Below, piece by piece: positions 49,401-61,216 of a stretch of 64,000 nt of DNA. A program made the position numbers and the translations under genes. Source of the DNA: Larimichthys crocea (lineage: Eukaryota; Chordata; Actinopteri; Sciaenidae); NCBI RefSeq assembly GCF_000972845.2, contig NC_040016.1, positions 9,816,701 to 9,880,700 on the forward strand, written 5' to 3'. Positions within the stretch are counted from its first letter, which is position 1. Each line of letters begins with the position of its first letter. The notes under the pieces are model-generated. The model ran no database searches and had not been told where the DNA came from. It worked only from the letters and a program-made list of their open reading frames with translations.

Positions 49401-51288
49401 ATAAATCTACCAAGGCCACAACGCAATGGTTTTTTTTAAAATAAACTGAAATTACTTAAACACTCCTGCATGTTACAGTTTTAGTATATTGCTATTTTAT
49501 CCCACAATCAATCAAAATCAGTCTTTGAGTTACAGAATGAATGACAAAGCCTGAGACTCACTGATTAATTAATGAACCTGTTCCTTGCATATAATTGAAC
49601 CCTGAAGTCCAAAAGAACCTGTTGTGTTTAACCTGTTCACATAGTCAAAGTAAATGTACCATGTGAAATTCAAATTAGAAGTACTCTAGAACTCACAATA
49701 GCCCCATCCTCACCCAGAGCTTTGATGTTTGATTGTATATGCGCACATACGTAATATTTGATACATCATGGCACATCAGCTTGTATCATGTCCAAAATAT
49801 GCCAATCATACCAATATATGGACATCGTCAACAACTCCAAATCATGTCCAGCATCAGTTCTTACAAAGCTCATCTATTGTTTTTTTTACTGTGCGCAGAG
49901 GCTGATCTCATTTAGCTGATGGAGAGCTGTGGCCTGGGTTGGATATTACACTAACCTGCTGCAACTGCCCCAGACCTGTACTTCATTTATAATTCACAAG
50001 AGGACTGTAAATCCCCAGAGAGTGGAACTCCTATCCATCAGGCAGCTGCCTAAATCTACCCCGCTATCTGATACTTCCCAGCTGAATGAACATCAGGTTG
50101 AATCAGCTTTGTGAACCGGCTGTTGTTGTGACAGTCGAGCGGTGAGTTTACATGACGTGAATCCAAGTGCCAAAAACTATAATGACAATTGTGCATATTC
50201 ATCAGTGAGAGTCTATAACTGTAGAATACATCAACTGGATTTTGTCGCTTGACTTATTCTGATTTTAAAGGATGAGGGTGCTCTAACTCTCCCATGAAAC
50301 AAACCTACAGTACATTCATCTCTGTCTTTTAAAGCAGGTCACACATATACGCTTATACACAGCACTGCAGTCTTGGTGTAAGTCTGACTTGGTGTAAGTC
50401 TTGGTGTAAGTCTGGTGTAAAAAGGGTGTTTGCTAAAGACTATTTCTGGATTTGAATTAATACACATTTGGTGAGCTTGAGCAGGAGGACAAAACTACAG
50501 TGCCTATGTTTATTGTCATAAAAAAAAGACATGCCAGTGCAACAGTGTGACTTATTGATGCATTTTTAAGCCTGAGTATAGCGTACGTTTTAAATTTTAA
50601 TTAAAGGAAAAATGCCACCAGGCCACATTCACAGCATCATGGAAGCAATGCTCTACATCTGTGCCGCAGAGGTAGCATAATATGTTTGTTTTTGTGTTTG
50701 TGTGTGTATGTGTATCTATCTAAAAACGCTCTGGTAATGATGGGTAATTACTGCTACTGAGCTCCATGTCACATTATTATACAGTGGAGGCTGCAGATGC
50801 ATTGTGCCTGCACAGCTCAGTCTCAGCGACACACAGCTGCATAGCTCGCCGGATCTCGAGTAATCATGATGTATATTGTTGTAGTGAAAAACCATGTCCA
50901 GCTCCATATTATCTATCAAATACACTAGTATATAGGTTAGATGCTTTGTTTTGTGGGGTCGGACAAGTCTTTCATGTGGAAAGAACATTGAATTATTAAA
51001 AAGCTTACAGAAGGCTGTTTTTATTTTGAAGATGCATGATGATACATGACTGTAATATCAGATGATACTATGAGCTATAGCACTCTAGATGAGCTGATCC
51101 ATATACAGCTTCTTCCACTGGAACATTCAAAAACATATATTTATATATATTTCTATTTATAATTTGAGCAAATATTTAATTGAGCTTTTATCATTACCTG
51201 AGTTTTGACTCATTCATTAAATTCATGGAAGCATTAGTCAGAAGGAAAGAGGAAGGACAGGCTGCATTTAATTGTGAGTATTTACCCG

Positions 51289-51425
51289 TGGTGGAAAGTA
51301 AGTATAATAAATATATTCAATTTTTGAGGTACTTTATGCCACTTTATCCTTCCAGAAAGAAATATTGTACTTTTCATTTCACTACATTGATATAACTGGT
51401 TACTTTTCAAATAAAATTTAGTACT
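51289..51425 (+). mobile_element. GTGGTGGAAAGTA-type element fragment, copy B
   Basis: CGTGGTGGAAAGTAAGTA, TTTTGAGGTACTTTATGCC, AGAAAGAAATATTGTACTTT and CACTACATTGATATAACTGG follow in the order of the teleost non-autonomous element; the far end is missing. Confidence 0.65.
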
Positions 51426-52132
51426 GTGTTCATTATTAATGAATAATTCAGTTAACATATTGTGTACATGACATCAGCTCTTTAATTTATCATTTCACTC
51501 TTCACATACAGTCGTACTTTACAATTGTGTCAATATTAAAAATGTATTTTTCTGCCAGAGGAAAGCTCCTTTTTAATATTTTAATATCAAATGCTCTCTG
51601 ATTTTGATTTGTCTGTATGATTGACACTGTATTTATAAAGATTTATTGAAATGCTTAGAAGATACAGAATGTTTAACTTTCAGTAATCTGGTTTAACAGG
51701 GAAAGAAATCATTTCAGTTGTCACTGTACGTAAGGCTATGACAGCATAAGAAATCTGCTGTTAAATGTCAAAAAACAAAAAACAAAAGTAGTCATATAGT
51801 ACGAATTATATGACTTTTATTTCCTTTGAGCAAAACCTTTTTTTTTCTAGATTGCTTCTTTTTCTGTCGACGGGATATGAACTAAAATTATCCTGGTTTT
51901 ATTTTAAGTCTCTTGAATGTAATCTATCTGAATAACGTAACTTTGTCCTGTAAGCGAGACCTCACCGTGTCACTCGATCCAACCTTGAAATCGTGCCCTG
52001 ACCTCTTGTCACAGTTTAAACCTTTTAATCAAAGACGTGCAAGGCGACATCGAGTGTTGCTCGTTGACCTTTTGCTCCCAGCCAACTTCTCTTTTCCCTT
52101 CTTCCCTTTCCCACTCTTACTGATGTCCATGT

Positions 52133-53086
52133 TGGGTGTATCAGATGGTCAGTCTGTGAAGGAAGTCATGCCCTGCACACCATCCCACATGTGCTCAAAC
52201 ACAAACACACACACATACATACACACACACACATATTATACCACACATGGTGCTCTCCATAGCAACCAGAGCTGTGGACCATTTCATCTTCACATCATTT
52301 TTTTTTATGAGGGTTTCTGCGTGAGGTGACCTTGAGCTCAGATGATTGATAACAAGGTATTTAATGTGCAGCTATATGTGAGCTGGATGATCATCTGTCA
52401 TGTTGACATATAAATCGTCGCCCTTTTCACCTCCTTCAGCTTTAGATTCCAGTCACAGTCCCAGCGTGTATGTTTTTCCATTTTCCACCCCTTCTATATT
52501 GAAATTTTGGCTTTTCAACACAGCAGAAGCACAGGTATACTGGGAGAATTCGTTCAGTATGCAGGTTTCAGCATCCTGACAAGTCAAAATATCGGCTGTG
52601 AAAAAGGCTTGTAGTTTCCCTCAGCGAGTTAACCTCCTCTGGGGATCACCTGCCTGCTCATGTGCCTCCTTAGCCATCCCTCCTTAACTTGCCAGTACAC
52701 AGTAGCAGTGTGCCTTGAAATTGTAGTGGTTTTACTCTACCTGATCCCAGATGTAGTGTCAAAATAAACCATTTTCTATTGGTTTATTTTGGCAGCAACA
52801 GGTAGCTGTACCCACTGTACATTTACCTGCCAGATATTTATCTCAGGAGTTGATAGAAAGAGACTGAATAGAATGGACAGAAACACAAATGAATGGTAAT
52901 GTGGTTCCATAACTGCTGAATGTGTCAAAAAACACTGTTTGTTTACAAGTTTGACATATGTAAGAGCTGATTTAGTCTGTTTATAACCTCTGTTTTTGTA
53001 TTTATGCTGTTACTGGTGTGTTGTCTCAGCTAGGTCTCCCTCGGAAAAGAAAGAAAATCTCAATCTCGAGAGATTTCTTGAAAAAA
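52133..53086. other. non-coding between copy B and amigo1
   Basis: Starts with a CA-rich stretch (about 52,200-52,236). A 12-bp perfect hairpin lies at 52,760-52,791 (CAAAATAAACCA, loop TTTTCTAT, TGGTTTATTTTG). No exon recognised. Confidence 0.5.
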
Positions 53087-53315
53087 TTAAAGGTCCAATG
53101 TATAGGATTTAGTGACACCTAGTCGTGAGGTTGCAGAAATTCCCATAAATAGCAAAACATCATATCTACATAAGTTGTAGTTTGTCTGTTCTGAACTGCG
53201 GTTCAAAAAGGCGGACTCCATGGAAGAGTACTCGCTTTTAATGTAACAAGAACACAATGATTCTCATATTCAGGTTATTGTACACTCATGAAAACATACT
53301 AATAAATATTATATT
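53087..53315 (+). mobile_element. TTAAAGGTCCA-type DNA transposon fragment
   Basis: Starts TTAAAGGTCCAATGTATAGG and ATTTAGTGACACCTAGT, runs through GGCGGACTCCATGGAAGAG, ACAAGAACACAATGATTCTC and TCATGAAAACATACTAATAA, the order of a very common teleost non-autonomous element with TTAA at its ends. The right terminal repeat is missing. Confidence 0.75.
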
Positions 53316-53490
53316 CAAATCCAAGCAAAGAAATACTCAAAAATATCAAATAAAAGGTGGTGATATGTCAGTGTCGTGTTTGCAACTTGTTTCTGCTGCC
53401 ACCAAATGGCCAAAAAGATTTTCATCTTTTTTTGGTTTTATGCTGCATATTCCTAAAATAAGGTAAGGTAAGAGGAACATGGTCTACACA

Positions 53491-53510
53491 ATATTATATG
53501 TATATATATG

Positions 53511-53597
<87 letters not shown>

Positions 53598-53613
53598 ATA
53601 TATATATATATAA
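53491..53613. repeat. TA microsatellite
   Basis: Long, nearly pure TA array with a few phase shifts. Confidence 0.97.
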
Positions 53614-54290
53614 AGCTAAACTAAACTCAAATATATATATTTTATTAGCAAATAATAGCCATGATGAATGGTGATGAATGGTACATGTAGCTGTCTGTAT
53701 TAAAAGTGTCTCATCCTGTTCACAGGAAGTTTATGTTTATGTTAACCACATGCTGCTCTCAACTCTCCATATTGATCCCACACACAATGCTGCATGCACA
53801 TCACGTCCTGCGCTCAGGATATTTGCTGCTGCAGCTGCAGTTCCCACACACAACGAGTGTTTGCCCTGTCCTTCACCAGAGTAATAAGACGAACCAGGAG
53901 GAGGAAGAGCTTCATCATTACAGACAGCATCGCACTGAATGAGCTAGTTAATGTGTCCTTACAGAGAGGCAAAATTACACCACCCCCGAGGACAGCCCTA
54001 TTGTTTGAGGAGAAATACATCATGATAAGAGACAATATAATAATCTAATGAGCGCTGAAAGATAAAGACAAAGGGGACAATCAGCAGTGGAGTGTATGAA
54101 GGTCATCTAAAAGACAATTAATTCCCCAGATGTTGTTTTTTTAACCACACAGCAATAATAAATAATTTCAAATGCTGTATCTGATTTCAGGCGCATAAAT
54201 TGACCTTGTTATGACTGTCAGATTAATAGGAGTGTGCTTGACCAGCTGAGGATGAAGTGTACTTATAATGTTCATACTTCAAATTCAAGT

Positions 54291-54292
<2 letters not shown>
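53614..54292. other. non-coding upstream of amigo1
   Basis: Overlapping short frames at 53,678-54,048 have no family resemblance and no splice frame. Likely upstream regulatory or neutral sequence. Confidence 0.4.
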
Positions 54293-54333
<41 letters not shown>

Positions 54334-54350
54334 GGGGAGAGAGAGAGAGA
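54293..54350. repeat. GA microsatellite near amigo1 promoter
   Basis: GA repeats with one GGGGG interruption, directly before the GC-rich putative first exon of amigo1. Confidence 0.95.
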
Positions 54351-54618
54351 TGAAATGTGACACACCCCCTGTTCTGCTGCTTGCGCCCCTCAGATCAACT
54401 ATCAGATGGTTGCATTTCCTCGTCAGTGCGGACCGCAGACTTTGCCCCTTTTTTCCCCCCCCGGTCATTTCTGGGATGACAGACAGGACAGGAAGGACTG
54501 CCGATCGGTGCTGCTGTGGTGAAGAGAAAGGTGAGACTGTCCTGTAGCTGATCATCTACACAAGATCGGACTGTGAAAGGCTCCCTCTTCTCTTCGGATC
54601 TTAAGAAACCGGCACAAG
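54351..54618 (+). other. amigo1: putative amigo1 5'UTR exon and promoter region
   Basis: GC-rich stretch with two good donors: AAAG-GTGAGA after 54,530 and CAAG-GTAAAA after 54,618. The matching acceptor is TTGTCTTTACAG at 54,936. No conserved coding frame. The exact transcription start is not visible. Confidence 0.5.
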
Positions 54619-54940
54619 GTAAAAAGCACTGAGGGCGGGCGGGACAGTTACGCACGCCGGGACGAATGTCTCAGACTCAGTGAGGAGATTTCATAATGAG
54701 ATGGTGATCACAGGAGGTGAATAAAACAAACATGTTACTAATATTTAAGGTTTTAGAGAGGGTTAATTAATTTGATCTGATTAATGTCGTTTATGATTAA
54801 GATTTTTTTTGCTGACCAACCACAACTTTATGATGACCTGGCTGCGTAATGGATGCATCAGAGCATGATGTGCTTCATCACCATCACAGCTCCTCATTAA
54901 AACAGTGCCAGTGTATTGATCTCATTGTCTTTACAGCTTC

Positions 54941-54952
54941 ATGACTCCATAG
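54941..54952 (+). other. minimal upstream ORF before amigo1
   Basis: ATGACTCCATAG, three codons plus stop... in fact Met-Thr-Pro then TAG, five bases after the splice acceptor and 38 bases before the amigo1 start. It is out of frame with amigo1. Such a short uORF could lower translation; untested. Confidence 0.45.
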
Positions 54953-54990
54953 AGCTCATCCAGACCACAGCAGCAGTTCATAATCCTGAC

Positions 54991-56523
54991 ATGATGGGGG
55001 GCTCACTCTGGATTTCCCGTCATGCCACTAAAGCTGGGTTCACAAGAAGGAGCTTCATCACAGTGCTACCCCTGGCTTTATTGTTGCCCACAGTGAGAGT
55101 CAGTGCACAGTGGATAGCTAGACCTCTGGACTGCCACAAGACTTGTGTGTGTGCCAGTAACATCATCAGCTGTTCCAAGATGAATCTAACCAACGTTCCC
55201 ACCACTCTTCCAAAATATACGGCTGTTCTGGACCTCAGTTTTAACTTTATTACCAGGCTACGTGCTGAGTGGACCACCTACAGACTCAGCAAACTTCACA
55301 GTCTGCTGCTCAGCCACAACAGTCTCACCTTCCTCTCCTCTGAAGCGTTCGTGCATGTGACAAAGGTTCGTTACTTGGATCTGTCCTCTAATGGACTCCG
55401 GCAGCTGGACGAGAACATTTTTCAGCCACTGGAGCACCTGGAGGTGCTGCTGCTTTACAACAACCGCATCTCTCAGATAGATCGCTCTGCCTTCTCGGAC
55501 CTCAGCAATCTGCAGAGGCTCTACCTGAGCCAGAACCAGATCTCACGCATCCCCCTGGAGCTGGTGAAGGAGCGGAGTCGTCTGGAAACTCTCCGGTTGT
55601 TGGACGTGTCCTCCAACCGCATCAAAGTCCTGCCCATCCATGAGCTTCAGGCTCTGCCAGGCTGGATCAAGAATGGTCTGTACTTCCACAACAACCCCGT
55701 GCCCTGCAGCTGTCAGCTGTATGATCTGGTGGCACGCTGGCAGCTCAAGGAGCTCAGCTCTGCCACTGACTTCAAGCTCAGCCACACTTGCGTGGTACCA
55801 GGCCCGCAGAAAGACAAAGTACCCATACTGGATCTGGACAAGGTCTATTTGAACTGCAGTGAGGTCAGCATCATGGATGAATACACCTATCTGGAGCAGT
55901 TCCTGGTTCTTGACTGTGACACCAGGCAGAAGGACATGGTGAAGACCTGGACGTTGCCTGGAGACATCCCCTTGCCTCCAGCATCAGAGACTGCTGTAAT
56001 GCGTGATGACGGCAGCCTCCAAATTGGGCCCCTGAAGGCAAAGGACTCAGGGGTCTACACCTGCTATGCCACCAGTGACTCCTTTAATGAGACATTGTAT
56101 GTTACTGTGGTGGTGTTTAATTCCACCAATAGCGGTGGACTGGAGAACCTAAAAACAGCCTACACCACCCTCGTAGCATGCGTGATCACTGTAGTGATGG
56201 TTATCATGTACCTCTATTTAACACCCTGCCGCTGCGCTTGGTGTCCAGGTCAGGGCCTGGAGAAGACCGACCCCGGAGACAGCCTCCGCTCTTCAACCGT
56301 TAGCATCTCACATGATGAGACAGGCCAAGAAAGAGCAGAAGGCGGAGGCTTCCCTTACAGACACGTGGCCTTCCTGGAACCCAAGGACCAGCTGGAGCAG
56401 AACGGGAGGTTGAACCCAATAGGTGAAGAAGACGAGGAGTGGCAGGGGGATGACATGGAGAGAAGGAGGTCTGACGCAGAGTCTGTCAGCTCTGTGTGCT
56501 CCGATACCCCCATGGTGGTGTAA
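54991..56523 (+). CDS. amigo1: amphoterin-induced protein 1
   Basis: Type I membrane adhesion protein of neurons; in mammals it promotes neurite outgrowth and is an accessory subunit of Kv2.1 potassium channels. The 510 residues (human 493) show a signal peptide (hydrophobic 21-39), LRRNT cysteines (C48, C52, C54, C61), about six leucine-rich repeats (76-215), an LRRCT cap (C239, C241, C267, C289), one Ig domain (C309 to C358, DSGVYTCYA), a membrane helix (388-411) ending YLYLTPCRC, and a cytoplasmic tail ending SDAESVSSVCSDTPMVV, which is diagnostic of AMIGO1. I start at 54,991 (or 54,994) because the in-frame ATG at 54,916 lies before the acceptor CTTTACAG at 54,936, i.e. in the intron. The whole coding sequence is in one exon, as in mammals. 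It is divergent from gpr61, as in human. Confidence 0.97.
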   Translation: MMGGSLWISRHATKAGFTRRSFITVLPLALLLPTVRVSAQWIARPLDCHKTCVCASNIISCSKMNLTNVPTTLPKYTAVLDLSFNFITRLRAEWTTYRLSKLHSLLLSHNSLTFLSSEAFVHVTKVRYLDLSSNGLRQLDENIFQPLEHLEVLLLYNNRISQIDRSAFSDLSNLQRLYLSQNQISRIPLELVKERSRLETLRLLDVSSNRIKVLPIHELQALPGWIKNGLYFHNNPVPCSCQLYDLVARWQLKELSSATDFKLSHTCVVPGPQKDKVPILDLDKVYLNCSEVSIMDEYTYLEQFLVLDCDTRQKDMVKTWTLPGDIPLPPASETAVMRDDGSLQIGPLKAKDSGVYTCYATSDSFNETLYVTVVVFNSTNSGGLENLKTAYTTLVACVITVVMVIMYLYLTPCRCAWCPGQGLEKTDPGDSLRSSTVSISHDETGQERAEGGGFPYRHVAFLEPKDQLEQNGRLNPIGEEDEEWQGDDMERRRSDAESVSSVCSDTPMVV

Positions 56524-56984
56524 AAGTCAGTGACACAGCCTGCAGGGTAAGACAGTGACGACTTGAGCCATATGGCTGCTCCACAGAGGCTTCGCGTGCT
56601 CTGAATGTGTGCAAGATTCAAACGTTAGCATCTTCCAAACAAGGTTAAAGCTTTAGTTGTCTCTCACAGCTGGTGGTATTATTGCAGTAGAGTGTAGCCT
56701 TGATAGAAAATACATTATCAGTGCAATATCTGAATGAAAACGTCCCTAAAACATTCTGATAATATAAGTGGTAAATATCACTTGTGTCCTAAAATTGATT
56801 GTTGCATTTCTGTCAGTTGTCACATAGGATCGAATTAGCAGTTAGTTAGAAGCAATTAGTGCTTCAATTACTTTCAATGGTGTCACTTTCACTGCAAACT
56901 AACAGCCAGGCCTGCAGGATTTTGCTATGCAAGTAAGTACACAAGAGATTAAACCTCTAAACTTTTTGCATTTGGGATGATTTA

Positions 56985-57000
56985 AATAAAAATAAATAAA
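56985..57000 (+). other. candidate amigo1 poly(A) signals
   Basis: Overlapping AATAAA motifs about 465 bases after the amigo1 stop. Motif only; mammalian AMIGO1 3'UTRs are longer. Confidence 0.35.
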
Positions 57001-58622
57001 TACTAGCCCTCGGTACTAATTACTGAGAGACAGTAAACAGCATGAAAGCATTTTCGGTGTTATTCCTCCACTTAGCTGGCTTCTGGATATCCGGAGGCTG
57101 CACTTTAAATGAAAGTTATCCAGCTTTTGTTTATGCACATCACAGCACTACAAAGATTAGACGGACAGAAGCTGCTGCCGCTGCTTGAAAGAGAAGCTCA
57201 TTTTTATGCAGAGCTTGCAGAGCTCACTTAATTATAACTGCAAGATGATTAATATTTACGCTGTGTTTTTACATTCCTGTTTGGTTTTGTGCCTTTACAG
57301 GACACGAGACTGTAAGGATTACACTTTATGCAATTTTATCTATTTATATCATTTTAGATTTTGAGTGTGATTTAATGCTCAATTAATAATATGTGTGTGT
57401 GTTTTAAATACTTTTTGACAACATCTTAAACCTTATATGCAGGTATATTTTAAGTTATTTTGGTTCAGCAGAATCACCAATATGTCATGCACTGTTTTAG
57501 TGAAGTGAAGTGAAAAGGTTTTCAGATCCATCGAACTTTATCTCGTGTTGTGGCAGTTATTCATATCACAATATACTACAGGTATTACTGAAACAGATGT
57601 CTTGTTGTGTACATCAACATAAACACAACTAGTGACTCTTGACATGAAATATCAATTTAAGATGAAACCAGTGATTTCATCGCATGATAAAGCAAAAATA
57701 TATTAAAAACAACAAATAACTGGCCACTCCTGATTGCAGCATATCTGCTTATTCTAACCTTTTTATGCCATAATATGCAACACAATGCACATTGTTGAAA
57801 AGGACTGCTCCACTGATACAGACAGCGCGTTAACATTTCCTGTGCGGTCTGCAGAGATATTAACAGTTTCTGGTTCCTTAAAAACAAGCATGTTAATAAG
57901 CCACAGCTCATTTAAAGCCTAAACAAACATTCCACAAGTCAACTTAATCACCCAGCCGTCTGTTCTCAGTGCAGTTGCTGCAGGTTTTGTGCCCTGATGA
58001 CAGATTTCAGCCTCAGTTCTTCAGTTTGAATGGTTTAGAAAGGGTTAATGCCCCCCAGAAATACCATAAATCCAGTTTAGATAACTGGCAGTGAGTTGAA
58101 ATTCCCAAAATAAACCCACAATGCCGTTAAAATGATGTGTTCAGTGAGATTCAGATGGATAACATAAATGTGCATTCTGCCATATTGGAGAGTTAATAGC
58201 AGCCAGGAAGCATCAGCCCAGGGGAAACGGCTGAGAGCCAGTTCCATCTACTGAGCGCTTCTCTGCATTAGTGCCCAGCCCTGAACGAATCAGAAAATGC
58301 CAGCCAGCCGGCCGGCCAGCAGCCTCATAAACACAGTCCGAAATAGCAGCTAGTAGTGCAGCCAAACACACGAGCCGTCTGACATAGCTGGAATGTAAAT
58401 ATAGAAGAAGCATGAAAAACATGTCTTATTTTTAGTTACATTGTTAAAATTCCTTCAAATTGTTGATTTTACAGGCTCGCCACAAAGCTGTTGTCCATAT
58501 AGACAGGGGGGAAAAAACAGGAGGTAGTGTCATGCACAAAGATTTCACAAAGTTAAATTCAGTCTGGCTCTATGAAATGATAGATAAAACATAATTTAGA
58601 GTAATAAAACTAATGATAGTAG

Positions 58623-58706
58623 AAAAATAATTACTCACACTAATAATAATGATGAAAAAAATGAAAAAATAATTACTCACACTAATAATAATGATGAAAA
58701 AAATGA
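58623..58706. repeat. 42-bp tandem duplication
   Basis: Two near-identical units containing TAATTACTCACACTAATAAT and GATGAAAAAAATGAA. Confidence 0.9.
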
Positions 58707-58753
58707 ATTTTCATAAACTTGAAAATAACATTTTAGGCTGCTTGTTACAGATC

Positions 58754-58782
58754 TCACACACACACACACACACACACACACA
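58754..58782. repeat. CA microsatellite
   Basis: Pure CA dinucleotide array. Confidence 0.97.
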
Positions 58783-61216
58783 ATAACAGTGAAGCAATTT
58801 AACAGAAAAACGCACCAATCCTTGATGATAGGTGTAGCAATGTACAGTCAATTTACTTTTATTTTGAAAGAACCGTTATTTGTATCCTTTCACTTCTCAT
58901 GGTGCTTTTTTCGAGATGATTCATGTGAGTCAACACACTTCATTAATAAATGTCCCTACGGGAAGTATAGCATTGAAAATTGTCATTGGCGCTGTTTGTG
59001 TAGTCTGATAGCATTGTAATGTAGCTACATAAAGAGAAACTTTATAGAATTATATCAAAAGGGACACATATCTACTGTATGTTAATGTTGTACAAATCTT
59101 GTTTTTTTTTCCTCGGACAGTTACTTATAACCAAAGACATGCTGAGAATCAATAACCTTCATGTTCAGTGTTTACAGTTTCAGCAGTTATATTGTCATGA
59201 TGAGGTCACCTGCTGGTTTTCTGTGTTAAGCCACAAACTTATATTTTAATATATGCAATCCTGTATAGGGACTTATTGTATTTTATTATTTCTTGTGTTA
59301 TCTTGTCTACTGTATTATTCCTGTTTCATAAACAACAAAAAAATATTATAAAATATTAAAAATATTTTAAAAAAGAGTGAGTTACGTTCACTATGTTCTT
59401 GTAATCTGTCGAAATGAGCTGCAGTTAAGGAACATTCATGTTTAATATGAAGCTACAGCCAGCAGTTGTTTAGTGTAGCTTAGCATTAAGACCTGGAAAC
59501 ATGAGAAAACAGCTAGTCTGGCTTCATCAGTACGCAACAAAATCCACCTACCAGCACTTCTAATGCTCTCTACCTAACATCATTTATCACCTTTGTTTAA
59601 TCTGTACAAAAAGCAGTGTAAACAAATAAAGAGTTACTGCACTTAGACATGAATCGGTCACATAACACCCTGTAAAACAAAAAGATATATTTTTTTCCCT
59701 TCTGATTTTCTTTGAATTACACAAATAAGATATAACATTAATTAATGAGCTTCATTTTGTCATCCTTTTTGCAGAACCACATGAGACATGAGAGTTACTG
59801 TATATCAATCTTTTTAGATAACTCTTGGCAAAATGTCAAACTCCAGAGAGCTCCAGACGTGACAGAGCGGATATGATAATTGTCTGATCTTGATGTCTGT
59901 TTCTGCCAAGATCAGGCTTCAGTCGGCCGACCTCGTGTGAAGCTCCCCTGGCTTCAGTTTCTGTATTACACTAATGACACTGCCTTGTTCACTTGAGGGT
60001 GAAATGGGAGACCACACAGATCACTGGAGCGGAAACCATTCACCCAGAGAGTCATATATTTTTTTGCACATGTCCCTCAGACTGACTTTCTTCTGTGTTG
60101 CTGGCTTTTCACCATTATTTGGGTTGCTGACTACAGATTTCCCTGAGCAGAGTCTTTATCCACTCTCCTCTGCCTGTTCCTGTCCAGGACAGTCAGTTGG
60201 ATCAGTGATTTACTAGCCTCAGACAATTTAGGTCTCAGATTTCATTTTTAAAAATGTTATTTTAATGTTGTGTAGTTATAGCAATAAGCATAAAAATGAT
60301 ATGGAACACGCTCGATCACATTTGTTTGTGACAGCGCAGCGGATGTTTGCAGAGTCATTATTTAAAAAGGAGGTTCATTTTTGTAAAGAGGTTGCTCCAT
60401 CTTGCTGACAGATGCTGCAGTGTGAAACCTCACCTGCTCCTGCTGCAGCTCCTCTGCTCTGCAGGATGAATGATTGAAGAGGTCTGCAGGGACGTCCACG
60501 CTCCCTGTGTCAGTAGCTGCTGTCTCATGTTACCATGTTTATCCCACAGTACATGCAACACCTGCCAGGTGTGTATATCTTAGATTTAACCATTTGGAGA
60601 AAAAAAAAGCACTGCAACGACACTGCAGCACTGAATTCAGAGTTCAGAAGCATTATTATAATATCTAAAAATATAAATAAGTGTGTTCGAAGGAGGTGTG
60701 TGTAATGATAGCTCATCTGTGTGTCCATGCACATGTTCAAATGGCAAAGATCTGAACGACGCACTCCTGTTGGGGTATTAAATCTCAGATTATAATTAGA
60801 ACAAATGCAGCAGGCTTAAGGAAATCTCAGCTCACTCAACATCACAGACGCAGATGGCATGAATGTAAGCCAGCGCCTGTTGACGATGAATGACTGGCAG
60901 TTGCTTCTGTGTTTTAGAGACTGAATTCTAAGTAAGATGACTCATCCTCTCCTCAGGCCCCTCCCAGGAGAATCACATGAATGGCGAAGTGACTGACTGT
61001 GCAGCTCAGTGAGTCCTCTGCCATCTAGTGGCCATAAAAACACAATTCCACAACAGAGTTTTACAGGGGTGAGTGTTATAGGAAGACACACTGACATTAA
61101 TGTCTAAAAGGGCATTGATTTATTAGTCAAAATAGAGTCATTTACTTTCTAAATATCTGTTATAGTGACACAGACTAGAACCTCTAACGAATACTATAAA
61201 ACCGAACCCAGCTTCT

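Larger units (their letters stand above)
34936..52132 (+). repeat. duplicated segment, copy B (17.2 kb)
   Basis: Direct repeat of 18,527-34,735. It is about 1 kb longer, mostly because of the 687-bp LTR insertion at 40,195-40,881 plus smaller insertions (41-bp tandem duplication at 47,648; about 135 bp at 47,786-47,920; about 100 bp near 48,710-48,810; short GTAAGTCTTGGT repeats near 50,373-50,421). Its gpr61 frame is fully intact. In non-coding parts copy B in turn lacks bases that copy A has, so neither copy is error-free or simply ancestral. Confidence 0.97.
57001..61216. other. non-coding between amigo1 and pepsinogen relic
   Basis: No exon recognised on either strand. Contains a CA microsatellite (58,754-58,782) and a 42-bp tandem duplication (58,623-58,706). 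CYB561D1, the human neighbour on this side of AMIGO1, is not seen here. Confidence 0.45.

Noticed and set aside
55543..55852. Antisense and shifted frames across amigo1
   Set aside because: Overlap the well-supported amigo1 frame.
58213..58422. Minus-strand frame near a GCCGGCCGGC-like block
   Set aside because: Local GC palindrome only; no protein family or splice context.
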